Below are positions 1 to 8,001 of a stretch of 64,000 nucleotides of DNA, in pieces. Origin of the DNA: Phycisphaerales bacterium PN19_bin_20 (lineage in GTDB: Bacteria; Planctomycetota; Phycisphaerae; Phycisphaerales; UBA1924); the NCBI GenBank assembly GCA_021173225.1, contig JAJOLK010000004.1, positions 62,001-126,000 of the forward strand, written 5' to 3'. Each line of letters starts with the position of its first letter. The first letter of the stretch is position 1. The notes under the pieces are model-generated. The model did no database searches. It was not told the origin of the DNA and saw only the letters and a list, made by a program, of their open reading frames with translations. The position numbers were made by a program, and so were the translations under genes.

Positions 1-419
1 CAATACTCACCCGTAAACGCTCGCTCAGTGCCCCTTTGACGCAGCACGTAATACTCGTCCTTGCTCAGCTTGGCCTTCCACTGCTCCTCGGTCATCTCCA
101 GCGGCTTTACTTCCGCCACGCCTTCGATCGTCGCCGGCCGCCGCGGACCCTTGCTTTGTACGTCACCCATGTCGCCAACCTCCTTGCGTGTGCCGTCACC
201 CGTCGCAGCTGTCGTCGTTATTACCTTTGCCTCTTTCGCGCCCTGTTGGGCCGTGCCACTCCGCGCGTCACACCCCGCGCAGCCAACGCTTAGCAGCGCC
301 CCAATTAAGGCGACGCCCATGCTCACGCCCGAGCTCACGCCCGAGCGACCGCCCAGCGCCGCGATAATCCCGGTTCCAGTTTTCAACGCACCAGTCCGCG
401 CTTTCATCGACGTCTCCAT
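1..419 (-). CDS. msrB: Peptide-methionine (R)-S-oxide reductase MsrB, N-terminal part, probably lipoprotein
   Basis: The reverse strand encodes about 139 residues before leaving the window. The last visible part, EEQWKAKLSKDEYYVLRQRG followed by TERAFTGEYW, is the characteristic start of the MsrB fold, which reduces the R epimer of methionine sulfoxide; the catalytic cysteine lies beyond the window edge. Upstream is a roughly 80-residue extension with a basic start and a hydrophobic stretch ending ALLSVGC, a plausible lipobox, so an exported membrane-anchored enzyme is inferred. The start is ATG at 419, with alternatives at 407 and 320. An in-frame stop lies at 441-443. TrxB, the natural electron source for such repair through thioredoxin, is the next gene upstream. 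Confidence 0.85.
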   Translation of the reverse strand, partial: METSMKARTGALKTGTGIIAALGGRSGVSSGVSMGVALIGALLSVGCAGCDARSGTAQQGAKEAKVITTTAATGDGTRKEVGDMGDVQSKGPRRPATIEGVAEVKPLEMTEEQWKAKLSKDEYYVLRQRGTERAFTGEY

Positions 420-548
420 GCCGCAGGCCCCACGCGTGGTTTACTACGCACATGCCGCCAAACGGTTCAGGTTAGTCGCCAATGCCCGCTGCGCCATACG
501 CCATCCGTTGCAGCACTGGCCTTAGCGTCTACCGCGGCCTGCAAGACC

Positions 549-1583
549 TCAATCGATGCCCTGGGCCGCCAGCCAACGCTCCGCGTCTAGCGCCGCGACG
601 CAGCCCATCCCCGCCGCCGATACGGCCTGGCGGTAGTGCTCGTCCGCCACGTCGCCAGCCGCAAAGACCCCCGCCATGTTCGTCGCGCTGTTGCGCCCCC
701 GCAGCAGCACATACCCCTTGTCCGTCAGCTCAATCCCGCTGCCCGCCAGGCACTTCGTCGCCGGCGTATGGCCGATGGCCACGAACAACCCCTTCACATC
801 AAGCCTGCTCTGTTCGCCGGTGACGGTGTCCTTGAGCAACAGACCATCGATGTGCTCTGCTCCCAGCACATCCACCACCACCTTGTTCCACAGCACCTTC
901 GCGTTCGGGCGGCTCATGTACCGCTGCTGCATGATCTTGCTGGCACGCAGGCTCTCACGCCGGTGGATCACGTAGACCACCGACGCAAACTTGGTCAGGA
1001 ATGTTGCTTCTTCCATCGCCGTGTCACCGCCGCCAACCACCGCGAGCGCCTGCCCGCGGAACGCCGGCAGCGCGCCGTCGCAGACCGCGCACGCCGATAC
1101 GCCCCCGCCCTGCCGCGCAAGCCGCATCTCGTTCTCAAGCCCGATCCAGTTCGCCACCGCGCCGGTGCTGACAATCACCGCGTGTGCACGCACCGTTGTG
1201 CCGTCGCTGGTGTGCAGCACGTGCGGCGAGCGGACCGGGTCTTGGCTCAGGTCTAGCTTCGTGATGTCCGCGTCAACCACCTTGGTCCCGAACCGCTCGG
1301 CCTGCGCACGAAAATCTTCCATCATCTTCGGGCCGGTAATCCCCTGCGGAAAACCCGGGTAGTTCTCAACCTCCGTCGTCAGCATCAGCTGCCCGCCCGG
1401 AAGCACCGGCCCCGGATCGCTCTTGGGCACGCCCACAAAGACCGTCGGCTCAAGCTGGGCCCGCGCGGCATAGATAGCAGCCGTCCAGCCCGCCGGGCCA
1501 GACCCGATGATCACCAGCTTGTGCACGCCAGAGTCGCGGACGCCAGACTCTTGGACACCAGACGCCTGCTCGCTTGAAGTCAT
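549..1583 (-). CDS. trxB: Thioredoxin-disulfide reductase
   Basis: This 344-residue flavoprotein transfers electrons from NADPH to thioredoxin. The FAD-binding GSGPAG is near residue 27, the redox pair CAVC is at 165-168, the NADPH-binding GGGDTAMEEA follows at about 183, and the C-terminal AAGDVADEHYRQ FAD motif is present. The CAVC pair differs by one residue from the usual CATC. Length is typical apart from about 20 extra N-terminal residues built from a repeat (ESGVRDSGVHK, DNA around 1528-1565), one of many in-frame repeats in this window. An AAGGGA about 10 nt before the ATG could serve as ribosome binding site. Its neighbour is the exported MsrB. Confidence 0.95.
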   Translation of the reverse strand: MTSSEQASGVQESGVRDSGVHKLVIIGSGPAGWTAAIYAARAQLEPTVFVGVPKSDPGPVLPGGQLMLTTEVENYPGFPQGITGPKMMEDFRAQAERFGTKVVDADITKLDLSQDPVRSPHVLHTSDGTTVRAHAVIVSTGAVANWIGLENEMRLARQGGGVSACAVCDGALPAFRGQALAVVGGGDTAMEEATFLTKFASVVYVIHRRESLRASKIMQQRYMSRPNAKVLWNKVVVDVLGAEHIDGLLLKDTVTGEQSRLDVKGLFVAIGHTPATKCLAGSGIELTDKGYVLLRGRNSATNMAGVFAAGDVADEHYRQAVSAAGMGCVAALDAERWLAAQGID

Positions 1584-1700
1584 TGCCGCTCAATCCCTTC
1601 ACTGAATCACGCCCCAACTACGCTCGCCCCGACACGGTCGACCACACCCTCGCCCATGCGCTTAGGGTATGCGATCACGCCTCTGCGCGCCGCACGCCGC

Positions 1701-2888
1701 CTACTGCGCCGCGCCACTACCCAAGTCACTACCCGCGTCACTACCCGCGTCACTACCCGCGTCACTACCCGCGCTACCACCCAGCACCCCACCCAGCACA
1801 CCACTCAGCACACCACTCAGCACGCGCGCCCAATTGCCGAAGGCGAAGCCCGCGACCTCCTCATCGCTCCAGCCGCGCTCGCTGAGCGCTTCGGCCAGGC
1901 GATCAAGGTCCTCGGGCCCGTCAATGCCTTCGGGCAACCGCGCGGCCGAGAAACCGCCGTCCATATCGCTGCCAAGCCCGACGTGCCGGCGCGAACCCGC
2001 CAGCGCGCACACATGATCTACGTGCGAAACCGCGTCGGCGATGGTCGCCCGCCCGGCGCTGGCGCACGCAGAATTCAAGAACGCGCTGAAGAGGTTCAGC
2101 CCAATCACCCCGCCGCGCCGCGTGATCTCGACAATCTGCCCGTCGCTGAGGTGCCGCTGGTTCACGCCCGCCGCCCCGCCGCCCAGCAGCCTGCGGCAGT
2201 TGCTGTGGCTCGCGACAATCAGCCGATCCGTGCTCGCCGCGAGCTGCGCAAAGCTCAGGTCGCTCAGGTGCGATGCGTCGTGCACCAGCCGCAGCCGATC
2301 AATTTCCGGCACCAGCGCACGGCCCAGCGCAGTCAGCCCAAGCTGAGTGCTGTTACCGCCCGCATATCGCCCGGGCCCAACCCACGCCATGCTGACCATC
2401 ACTACGCCCAGCCCCGCCCAGCGCTCAAGCTCTGCGGGCTCGCGGACCGGGTCGGCACACTCAAGCAGCACGCCCGCGCACAGCGGGACCATCGGCCCGA
2501 TCGGGGCGCGACTGCCCGTCGGGTCCGCCGCCAAGGCTTTGCGCAGGTCCGTCAAGCGGCCGCCACGCCGGAGCTTCGCGTACCGCTCGATCTGCTTCAT
2601 GCCCGCGGCGTGCGCGCCGACGGCATCACCCTGCTCGTACATCTGCGCCTCGCGCGCCCGCGCGAGCCCCACCCCAGGCGACTCAGTCAGCGCGCCGGGC
2701 GCGACGGCTTCAGTAAACACCGTCGCCAGCGCGTGCGTCACGCCCCCGGTCGCCAGCGCTGGCAGTGTCACGCACGCCGGCGCGTGCGGGCTGGTGCCCT
2801 CGGCCTGCGCGGCTGAGAGCATCCTGCCCAGATCGCGCCCGTTTTCCGCTAGATACGCCAGGTCAAGGTGAGCGTCAAACCATCGCAT
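1701..2888 (-). CDS. Membrane dipeptidase (peptidase family M19)
   Basis: This 395-residue zinc-dependent dipeptidase is of the renal dipeptidase family. Metal-site signatures are visible in order: HLD in DAHLDLAYL near the start, VHDASHL and ASHSNCR in the middle, and GLGSDMDGGF in the last third. The ORF stays open upstream to 3254, but that stretch overlaps the opposite-strand zinc-ribbon gene and is not conserved in character, so ATG 2888 was chosen. A TACGCT box lies 6 nt before this ATG, suggesting a leaderless transcript. The C-terminus is an unusual low-complexity tail. No signal peptide is visible, so a cytoplasmic location is likely. Confidence 0.9.
   Translation of the reverse strand: MRWFDAHLDLAYLAENGRDLGRMLSAAQAEGTSPHAPACVTLPALATGGVTHALATVFTEAVAPGALTESPGVGLARAREAQMYEQGDAVGAHAAGMKQIERYAKLRRGGRLTDLRKALAADPTGSRAPIGPMVPLCAGVLLECADPVREPAELERWAGLGVVMVSMAWVGPGRYAGGNSTQLGLTALGRALVPEIDRLRLVHDASHLSDLSFAQLAASTDRLIVASHSNCRRLLGGGAAGVNQRHLSDGQIVEITRRGGVIGLNLFSAFLNSACASAGRATIADAVSHVDHVCALAGSRRHVGLGSDMDGGFSAARLPEGIDGPEDLDRLAEALSERGWSDEEVAGFAFGNWARVLSGVLSGVLGGVLGGSAGSDAGSDAGSDAGSDLGSGAAQ
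1714..1823. repeat. Tandem 12-bp repeats in the end of the dipeptidase gene
   Basis: Four to five copies of CACTACCCGCGT are followed by about three copies of CACCACTCAGCA. Read on the reverse strand they encode the LSGVLSGVLGG and GSDAGSDAGSD tail of the dipeptidase. The unit length is a multiple of three, so copy-number change would keep frame. Confidence 0.9.
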
Positions 2889-2894
2889 ATCGCC

Positions 2895-2933
2895 AGCGTA
2901 TCGCCCTTGGCTGGCGGGGGTGCTCGGTACACT
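2895..2933. promoter_or_regulatory. Divergent promoter pair with -10 boxes next to both start codons
   Basis: TACGCT on the reverse strand (2895-2900) is 6 nt before the dipeptidase ATG. TACACT on the forward strand (2928-2933) is 6 nt before the zinc-ribbon ATG. The whole intergenic space is 51 bp, so the two promoters overlap back to back. No good -35 box is evident; TTGGCT at 2907-2912 has a short 15-nt spacer. Confidence 0.5.
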
Positions 2934-2939
2934 TGCGGT

Positions 2940-3371
2940 ATGGCCATCAACCCCCACGCCGTGCCCAACAAGCCGGGCGACGACCGCCTTCGCTGCCCCA
3001 AGGACGGGACGCTCATGGAGAAGCTGACCATCGGCGGCACTAAAAAGCTCTTGGTCGAGCACTGCGCCCGCTGCGGGTGCTTGTGGTTTGATCCGTACGA
3101 GCTCGCCGAAACGCTGCAACGCCAGAACGCGGTCGAGGAGATCGACTACGGCATCGCCAAGAAGTACGACCAGGACGTCCACAACCCGCTGCCCAAGCAC
3201 TGCCCGCGCGACCAGGCCGAGCTGATCGCCCTGCCCGACCCGCGCCAGCCGCATGTGGTCATCGACGTCTGCCGCCAGTGTGGCGGCGTGCTGCTGGATG
3301 CCGGCGAGCTCAAGGACCTCTCTGAGTTCACCGTCGGCGAGCGCCTCAAGGCGTTCTTCAGTCGGCCATGA
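2940..3371 (+). CDS. Double TFIIB-type zinc-ribbon protein
   Basis: This 143-residue protein has two zf-TFIIB domains. The first has CPKDG and CARCGCLWFDPYELAE (residues about 18-60) and the second CPRDQ and CRQCGGVLLDAGELKDL (about 90-130). Each ribbon has its two Cys pairs. The family occurs widely in bacteria with no settled function, and nucleic-acid or protein binding is only presumed. ATG 2940 follows a TACACT box by 6 nt with no Shine-Dalgarno, suggesting a leaderless message divergent from the dipeptidase. The 231 bp to the next, convergent gene hold a GCGGGT/ACCCGC hairpin and no gene. Confidence 0.85.
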   Translation: MAINPHAVPNKPGDDRLRCPKDGTLMEKLTIGGTKKLLVEHCARCGCLWFDPYELAETLQRQNAVEEIDYGIAKKYDQDVHNPLPKHCPRDQAELIALPDPRQPHVVIDVCRQCGGVLLDAGELKDLSEFTVGERLKAFFSRP

Positions 3372-3602
3372 GCGCGATTGCGCGCCGGCAGAATGTTCGC
3401 TCGACCCCGCGGTTTACGCCAGAATCACCCGCGCGTGCTGCTGCGAACGCCGCGATGGTGCGCTCAAACCTGTATCTGCGTCAGGATCGCTGCCAAGGGT
3501 TGGAAGCTACCAGCGGGTGGGTCAACCCGCACGCGGCTGTAATGGCCTCTAATGCCCTTGGGCGCGGTCCGCCTTGAAAGTGGGTCGGCGCTGGGCGGCG
3601 GC

Positions 3603-4265
3603 TCAAACTACGACGGTCTCGAGCCGCTCGGCGCAGTCGAAGCTCGCCTCGGTCTTGGCCTTGATCTCTTCGAGCGTCACGCCCGGCGCAAGCTCAGTGA
3701 GCACGAAGCGCCCGCGGGCGCGGTCCATCACCAGCACGCACAGGTCGCTGATGACCATGTCTACGCAGGCCTGGCCCGTGAGCGGGAGTGAGCAGGCCTT
3801 GACGAGCTTGGCGGCGCCGTCCTTGGCGTTGTGCTCCATGACGACCACGACGCGTTTGACGCCAGCGACCAGGTCCATCGCGCCGCCCATGCCTTTGACC
3901 AGCTTGCCCGGGACCATCCAGTTGGCGATATCGCCGCGCTGTGAGACCTGCATGGCCCCGAGGATGGAGAGGTCTACGTGCCCGCCGCGGATCATGGCGA
4001 AGGAGTCGCTGGAGGAGAAGAACGCGCTGCCGGGCAGGGCGGTGATGGTCTGCTTGCCGGCGTTGATGAGGTCTGGGTCAACGTCGGCGTCGAGCGGGAA
4101 GGGGCCGATGCCCAGCAGGCCGTTCTCGCTCTGCAGCTTGACGTCAACGCCCTTGGGGATGAAGTTGGCAACCAGCGTGGGGATGCCGATGCCGAGGTTG
4201 ACGATGAACCCGTCGCGTAGCTCTCGTGCGGCGCGCTGGGCGAGTTGGTCGCGTGTCAGTGGCAT
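3603..4265 (-). CDS. scoB: 3-oxoacid CoA-transferase, beta subunit
   Basis: This 220-residue subunit B of an acetoacetate/succinyl-CoA transferase moves CoA between carboxylic acids. The [14 protein letters not shown] motif near residue 26 and [12 protein letters not shown], containing the catalytic Glu of this family, are visible, and length is normal. The start is ATG 4265, because upstream in-frame sequence lacks family similarity and a TACACT box lies at 4272-4277, 6 nt before it. The gene therefore may have its own promoter, although its partner scoA is 0.8 kb upstream on the same strand with three small membrane-protein genes in between. Confidence 0.93.
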   Translation of the reverse strand: MPLTRDQLAQRAARELRDGFIVNLGIGIPTLVANFIPKGVDVKLQSENGLLGIGPFPLDADVDPDLINAGKQTITALPGSAFFSSSDSFAMIRGGHVDLSILGAMQVSQRGDIANWMVPGKLVKGMGGAMDLVAGVKRVVVVMEHNAKDGAAKLVKACSLPLTGQACVDMVISDLCVLVMDRARGRFVLTELAPGVTLEEIKAKTEASFDCAERLETVVV

Positions 4266-4309
4266 GGGCAGAGTGTACGCGTGGGCGCGGGCGGTTTGGC
4301 GGCGTTGGG

Positions 4310-4627
4310 TTAATGCTCGGCCTGTTGTTGGGCCTGTTGTTGAGCCTGTTCTTGCGCGCGCTCGCGGGCCTTGCGACGACGAAAGAAGCCGACCGACGCG
4401 AGCCACCCGCCGACGCTGGCCAGCACCGCGCCAAGCAGCCCGATGACCGCGCTGTTAAGCGCGCTGGCGCTGACGGCCTTGCTGTCCACGTCTGGCCCGC
4501 GAGCGGCCATCGGGTCGCTCAAGGCCTGGCTGTAGATCGAGCCGATGGACGTAAGAGCCGCGACAAGCCCGTAAAGGGCGAGCGCCAGGCCGACGACCAA
4601 GAGCACGACGCCGAGCTTGAGCTTCAT
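4310..4627 (-). CDS. Small two-helix membrane protein with Gln/Ala tail
   Basis: This 105-residue protein has two strong hydrophobic segments, residues about 4-27 ([20 protein letters not shown]) and 57-80. They are followed by a basic RRRKARER stretch and a QA-rich tail ([12 protein letters not shown]) encoded by 12-bp repeats at 4319-4354. The ATG overlaps the stop of the upstream 56-residue gene in an ATGA, implying translational coupling. I do not recognise the family. It is the last of three small membrane proteins between the two CoA-transferase subunit genes. Confidence 0.7.
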   Translation of the reverse strand: MKLKLGVVLLVVGLALALYGLVAALTSIGSIYSQALSDPMAARGPDVDSKAVSASALNSAVIGLLGAVLASVGGWLASVGFFRRRKARERAQEQAQQQAQQQAEH

Positions 4628-4794
4628 GGTTTGGGCTCGGAGGAAGGGTTGGGGAAGCCGCCGATCCGGAGCGGGCGAACCAGCACACCGATGGCGACGG
4701 CGGCGGTCAGAGTCAGCGCCGCGTACGAGACGAAGATGAGTGCTGCGTCCGTGGAAAGTACTAGGCGGGTTTGGTCGAAGCTCTCGGGGTTCAT
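4624..4794 (-). CDS. 56-residue single-pass membrane protein
   Basis: The ATG at 4794 overlaps the stop of the upstream gene (ATGA), and its own TGA overlaps the next ATG the same way, so it sits tightly inside a translationally coupled trio. It begins MNPESFDQTRLVLS, has one hydrophobic segment at about residues 17-40 (ALIFVSYAALTLTAAVAIGV), and ends with a short Pro-rich tail. No family is recognised. The double overlap is the main argument that it is real. Confidence 0.65.
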   Translation of the reverse strand: MNPESFDQTRLVLSTDAALIFVSYAALTLTAAVAIGVLVRPLRIGGFPNPSSEPKP

Positions 4795-5045
4795 GCAAGG
4801 CTCGCGGATGGCGTGGCGTTGCCGGGGGCCGGACGCTTGGCCTGATCTGGGTAATCAAGCTCAAGCCGTCGTAGTGAGATCGCGGCCTCACGCTCAACAT
4901 GCTTCGCGCGTAAGCGCTGGGCGCTGGCGATGCGCCAGAGTGCGATGGCGGCCACGCCCGTGCACGCGAGCGTGAAGGCGGTCACGAACACATAGCCAAT
5001 GGCGAGGGACTGGGCCCAGGATGCGGCCGAATCGCTGGGGTACAT
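4791..5045 (-). CDS. 84-residue single-pass membrane protein
   Basis: It begins 15 nt after the stop of the CoA-transferase alpha subunit and ends in an ATGA overlap with the next gene. There is one hydrophobic segment at about residues 15-38 (IGYVFVTAFTLACTGVAAIA), then a basic, charged region (RLRAKHVEREAAISLRRLEL) that would lie in the cytoplasm. The family is not recognised. It is the first of three consecutive small membrane proteins placed between the two CoA-transferase subunit genes. Confidence 0.7.
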   Translation of the reverse strand: MYPSDSAASWAQSLAIGYVFVTAFTLACTGVAAIALWRIASAQRLRAKHVEREAAISLRRLELDYPDQAKRPAPGNATPSASLA

Positions 5046-5060
5046 AGCGTGTTCCCTTGC

Positions 5061-5885
5061 TCAGGCCTTGCGGACGGTGCGTTGCTCGATGCGTTTTTCG
5101 CTGGTGGTCTGGATGACGCGGTCTATGTAGTTGCCGGGAGTGTGGACGTGGTCGGGGTCAAGGTTGCCAGCGAGGACAAGGTGCTCACACTCGGCAATAA
5201 CAAAGTTGGCGGCAGAGGCCATCATAGGATTGAAGTTGCGTGCGGTCTTGCGATAGATGAGATTGCCGTGAGTGTCGGCGGTATGGGCCTTGATGAGAGC
5301 GAGGTCGGCGAAGAGGCCGGTTTCGAGTACGTAATCGCGGGTGCCGGCGGGTTTGAAGTCAGGCCCCCCAGAGCTTGCGGGTTGAGAAGTTGCCCTTTCA
5401 GAGGCTGCGTCCGGCGTGCGGTTCATGTTCTTGGTGTCTTCGAAGGGGCGTTTGAATGCGCGGGTCTGCTTGCCCTCGGCAACGGGCGTGCCGACGCCGG
5501 TAGCGGTGTAGAAGGCGGGGATGCCTGCGCCGCCTGCGCGGATTCGTTCGGCGAGTGTGCCCTGCGGGTTGAACTCGATGGCCAGCTCGCCGCTGAGATA
5601 CTGGCGTTCAAACTCGGCGTTCTCGCCGACGTAGGACGAGATCATCTTTTTGATCTGGCGGGTTTTGAGCAGGAGGCCGAGGCCCCAGTTGTCAACGCCG
5701 GCGTTGTTGGAGATGCAGGTGAGGTCTTTGACGCCTGAGTCGCGCAGGGCGAGGATGAGCTGCTCGGGGATGCCGCAGAGCCCAAAGCCCCCGACCATGA
5801 CGGTCATGCCGTCGTGGAGGATGCCGCGGGCTTTGAGGTCGGCGAAGGCGTCGTCGGTGGATCGGAAGACTTTGTTCTGGGCCAT
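5061..5885 (-). CDS. scoA: 3-oxoacid CoA-transferase, alpha subunit
   Basis: This 274-residue subunit A has the glycine-rich CoA-binding VGGFGLCGIPE near residue 33, then ISNNAGVDNWGLG and FNPQGTLAERIRAGGAGIPAFYT. About 25 extra residues rich in Ser, Ala and Pro are inserted at around residues 165-190, before KPAGTRDYVLETGLFADLAL. ATG 5885 was chosen by homology, and a TACCCT box lies 9 nt upstream. Downstream come the three small membrane genes, then scoB. The usual arrangement for this enzyme is adjacent A and B genes, so the separation is noteworthy. Confidence 0.93.
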   Translation of the reverse strand: MAQNKVFRSTDDAFADLKARGILHDGMTVMVGGFGLCGIPEQLILALRDSGVKDLTCISNNAGVDNWGLGLLLKTRQIKKMISSYVGENAEFERQYLSGELAIEFNPQGTLAERIRAGGAGIPAFYTATGVGTPVAEGKQTRAFKRPFEDTKNMNRTPDAASERATSQPASSGGPDFKPAGTRDYVLETGLFADLALIKAHTADTHGNLIYRKTARNFNPMMASAANFVIAECEHLVLAGNLDPDHVHTPGNYIDRVIQTTSEKRIEQRTVRKA

Positions 5886-6224
5886 GGTGGGTTGAGGGTA
5901 GCGGCGGGGTTGGGTTGGGTGGGGCAGGGGTGCGCAGGAGGAGGCGGACCGCAGAGGGGAGGAGGTTCGCGGCGGGCGCGGACGTGGAAGAACGCGACGC
6001 AGAAGCGGGGGGGACTCGAAGGTCACCAAGATCGCGAAGGGGAGAGGGAACAGCGGATGGGCGCTAAGGGTTAGGCCGTTGGCCCGATGGCGCATTGAAA
6101 ATGCGGCGCCTCAGAAGGTAAAGAGGCAGGATGGAGCCCTGCTCCGCGCGACGCAAATGCAAAGAGGCGGGTTGGAACCCGCCCCGCGGAAGACAGCAAG
6201 CAAAGAGCGGATGCAGCGGCGCGG
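5886..6224. other. Gene-free spacer between murA and scoA
   Basis: No supported gene was seen in these 339 bases. They contain the two-copy hairpin repeat at 6120-6189. On the reverse strand both copies end in CTCTTT and could help stop murA transcription. The scoA -10 box TACCCT is at 5895-5900. Confidence 0.6.
6120..6189. repeat. Two direct copies of a 29-bp hairpin repeat
   Basis: The copies are at 6120-6148 and 6161-6189, with shared core AAAGAGGC.GG.TGGA.CCC. The second copy contains a perfect GGCGGGTT/AACCCGCC hairpin and the first an imperfect GCAGG/CCTGC one. A third, diverged copy lies on the opposite strand at 49796-49821, so the element is dispersed rather than a local duplication. 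Confidence 0.65.
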
Positions 6225-7577
6225 TCAGGCGCTGATTGCGGGCTCTTTCTCGTTGACGCGTTCGATGTTGGCGCCCAGGGCGCGGAGGCGGTCTTCCATG
6301 CGTTCGTAGCCGCGGTCAAGGTGGTAGACGCGGTTGACCACGGTGGTGCCCTCTGCGGCGAGGCCCGCGAGGACCAGACAGGCGCTGGCGCGCAGATCAC
6401 TGGCCATGACGGGCGCGCCGACGAGCCGGCGGACGCCCGAGACGATGACGGTGGGGCCTTGGCGGAAGAGGTTCGCGCCCATGCGTGAGAGCTCAGCGAC
6501 ATGGAGGAAGCGCTCGGTGAAGATGCGCTCGGTGATGACCGAGTTGCCGTCGGCCAGTGTGAGCACGGCCATGAGCTGGGCCTGGAGGTCTGTGGGGAAG
6601 CCCGGGTGCGGCTGAGTAGTGACCTCAATAGGCTGGATGCCGCGGGTGCCCGCGCCCTGGCAGCGGACGGTGGTGCGCATGGGGTCTTTCTTGTCGTCGG
6701 TCTCGAAGTGTCCGCCGGCGTGTGTGAGGCGGTCCATGTGGGCCATGAGTGCGTCGGCGGGGCAGTTGTCGAGGGTGATGTCGCCGTTGGTGATCAGCGC
6801 GGCGCACATGTAGGTGCCGGCCTCGATGCGGTCGGGGATGACGGTGTGGTCGGCGCCGCGGAGGCGTTCTACGCCGTGGATAGTGATGCGTGGCGAGCCT
6901 GCGCCGGTGATGCGTGCGCCCATGGCGATGAGCAAGTTGGCGACGTCAACGACCTCGGGCTCGCAGGCGGCGGACTCGATGACGGTGGTGCCTTCAGCGA
7001 GTGCGGCGGCGCACATGACGTTGGCGGTGCCCAGGACGGTGGAGCCGAAGGGCCCGCCGAGGAAGATGCGTGCGCCGCGGAGGCGGCCGGCCTTGCCGTG
7101 GGCCTTGGGGACGCGAGCGATGATGTCGCCCGAGTCGAGGGTGATGTCAGCGCCGAGGGCTTGCAGGCCGCGGAGGTGGAGGTCAACTGGTCGCTCACCG
7201 ATGGAGCAGCCGCCCGGGAGCGAGATGCGTGCGTAGCCGCGCTTGGCGAGCATGGGCCCGAGTGCGGAGATACTGGCGCGCATTGTGCGGACGATCTCGT
7301 AGCGTGCGTGGCTGACGGTGGGGTCAGTCACATGGAGGCGGACGGAGCCGCCGGGTGAGTCTGTGTCTGTGGCGGGGGAGGAGTCAACCTGGCAGCCAAG
7401 CTCGCCGAGGAGGCGGAGCATGTTGCGGATGTCGGCGAGGTCTGGGACGTGGCGGAAGGTGACGGGCTCGTCGGTGAGGAGTGTGGCGGCCAGGAGCGGG
7501 AGCGCGGCGTTTTTGCTGCCCTTGACGGAGAGGCGTCCGGCGAGCCGAGTTCCGCCGCGGATGTCGAAGCGATCCAT
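6225..7577 (-). CDS. murA: UDP-N-acetylglucosamine 1-carboxyvinyltransferase
   Basis: This 450-residue enzyme catalyses the first committed step of peptidoglycan synthesis, transferring enolpyruvate from PEP to UDP-GlcNAc in the cytoplasm. KGSKNAALPLLAA at residues 19-31 is the conserved Lys-Asn site. SLPGGCSIGERPVDLHL carries the PEP-binding Cys at 124, so the fosfomycin target residue is retained. Length is 25-30 residues above the usual, mostly as short inserts. The start at ATG 7577 is supported by AGGAAGGA upstream. Its presence fits the view that planctomycetes make peptidoglycan. Confidence 0.96.
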   Translation of the reverse strand: MDRFDIRGGTRLAGRLSVKGSKNAALPLLAATLLTDEPVTFRHVPDLADIRNMLRLLGELGCQVDSSPATDTDSPGGSVRLHVTDPTVSHARYEIVRTMRASISALGPMLAKRGYARISLPGGCSIGERPVDLHLRGLQALGADITLDSGDIIARVPKAHGKAGRLRGARIFLGGPFGSTVLGTANVMCAAALAEGTTVIESAACEPEVVDVANLLIAMGARITGAGSPRITIHGVERLRGADHTVIPDRIEAGTYMCAALITNGDITLDNCPADALMAHMDRLTHAGGHFETDDKKDPMRTTVRCQGAGTRGIQPIEVTTQPHPGFPTDLQAQLMAVLTLADGNSVITERIFTERFLHVAELSRMGANLFRQGPTVIVSGVRRLVGAPVMASDLRASACLVLAGLAAEGTTVVNRVYHLDRGYERMEDRLRALGANIERVNEKEPAISA

Positions 7578-8001
7578 CGCAGGTCCTTCCTGAGTTTGCC
7601 GGCCGTGGCCTGGTAGTGGTGTGGCGTTGGCGGCGAGGGTGGTGGGGGTGAGTCTGTGCTGGGCGCGGCTGGCGTCCGTGCCGTGGCCCGCGCGCGACCC
7701 AGCATATCTCGGACGCTGGGCCCCAACGGGTGCAAAACAAGTGGGCGTTGCAGGCGTCAAGGGTTGCCCGGTCCGCGCCGTCGGCATGTGGTGGGGGCTT
7801 TGGGGGTCAGTTGCGGTGGCGGGGCGTTGGGTGAAATGGAGAATGTGTGTGCCTGTGTCGGCGTGTGAGCGAGTGCCGGCGCGGGTTGGGTGGATCGGAA
7901 TGTGCTGGGCGGAGTTTGTGACGGTGCGGGTTGGCCCGCGGGCCCGGCGAGTGGAGCCGGAGGCGTAGTTCTGGGTGTGGCCTCAGCTCAAGGAGCCTTC
8001 G
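7578..8001. other. Gene-free GT-rich spacer between murA and fibro-slime genes
   Basis: This is the 424-base divergent region between murA and the first fibro-slime gene. The forward strand is unusually rich in GTG and GGT (7795-7960). Open frames here show no protein character. The Shine-Dalgarno AAGGAG of the next gene is at 7990-7995. No convincing promoter is visible. Confidence 0.5.

Noticed and set aside
2889-3254. Long N-terminal extension of the dipeptidase
   Set aside because: It is antisense to the zinc-ribbon gene, which has clear Cys motifs; the dipeptidase fold begins at 2888 next to its own -10 box.
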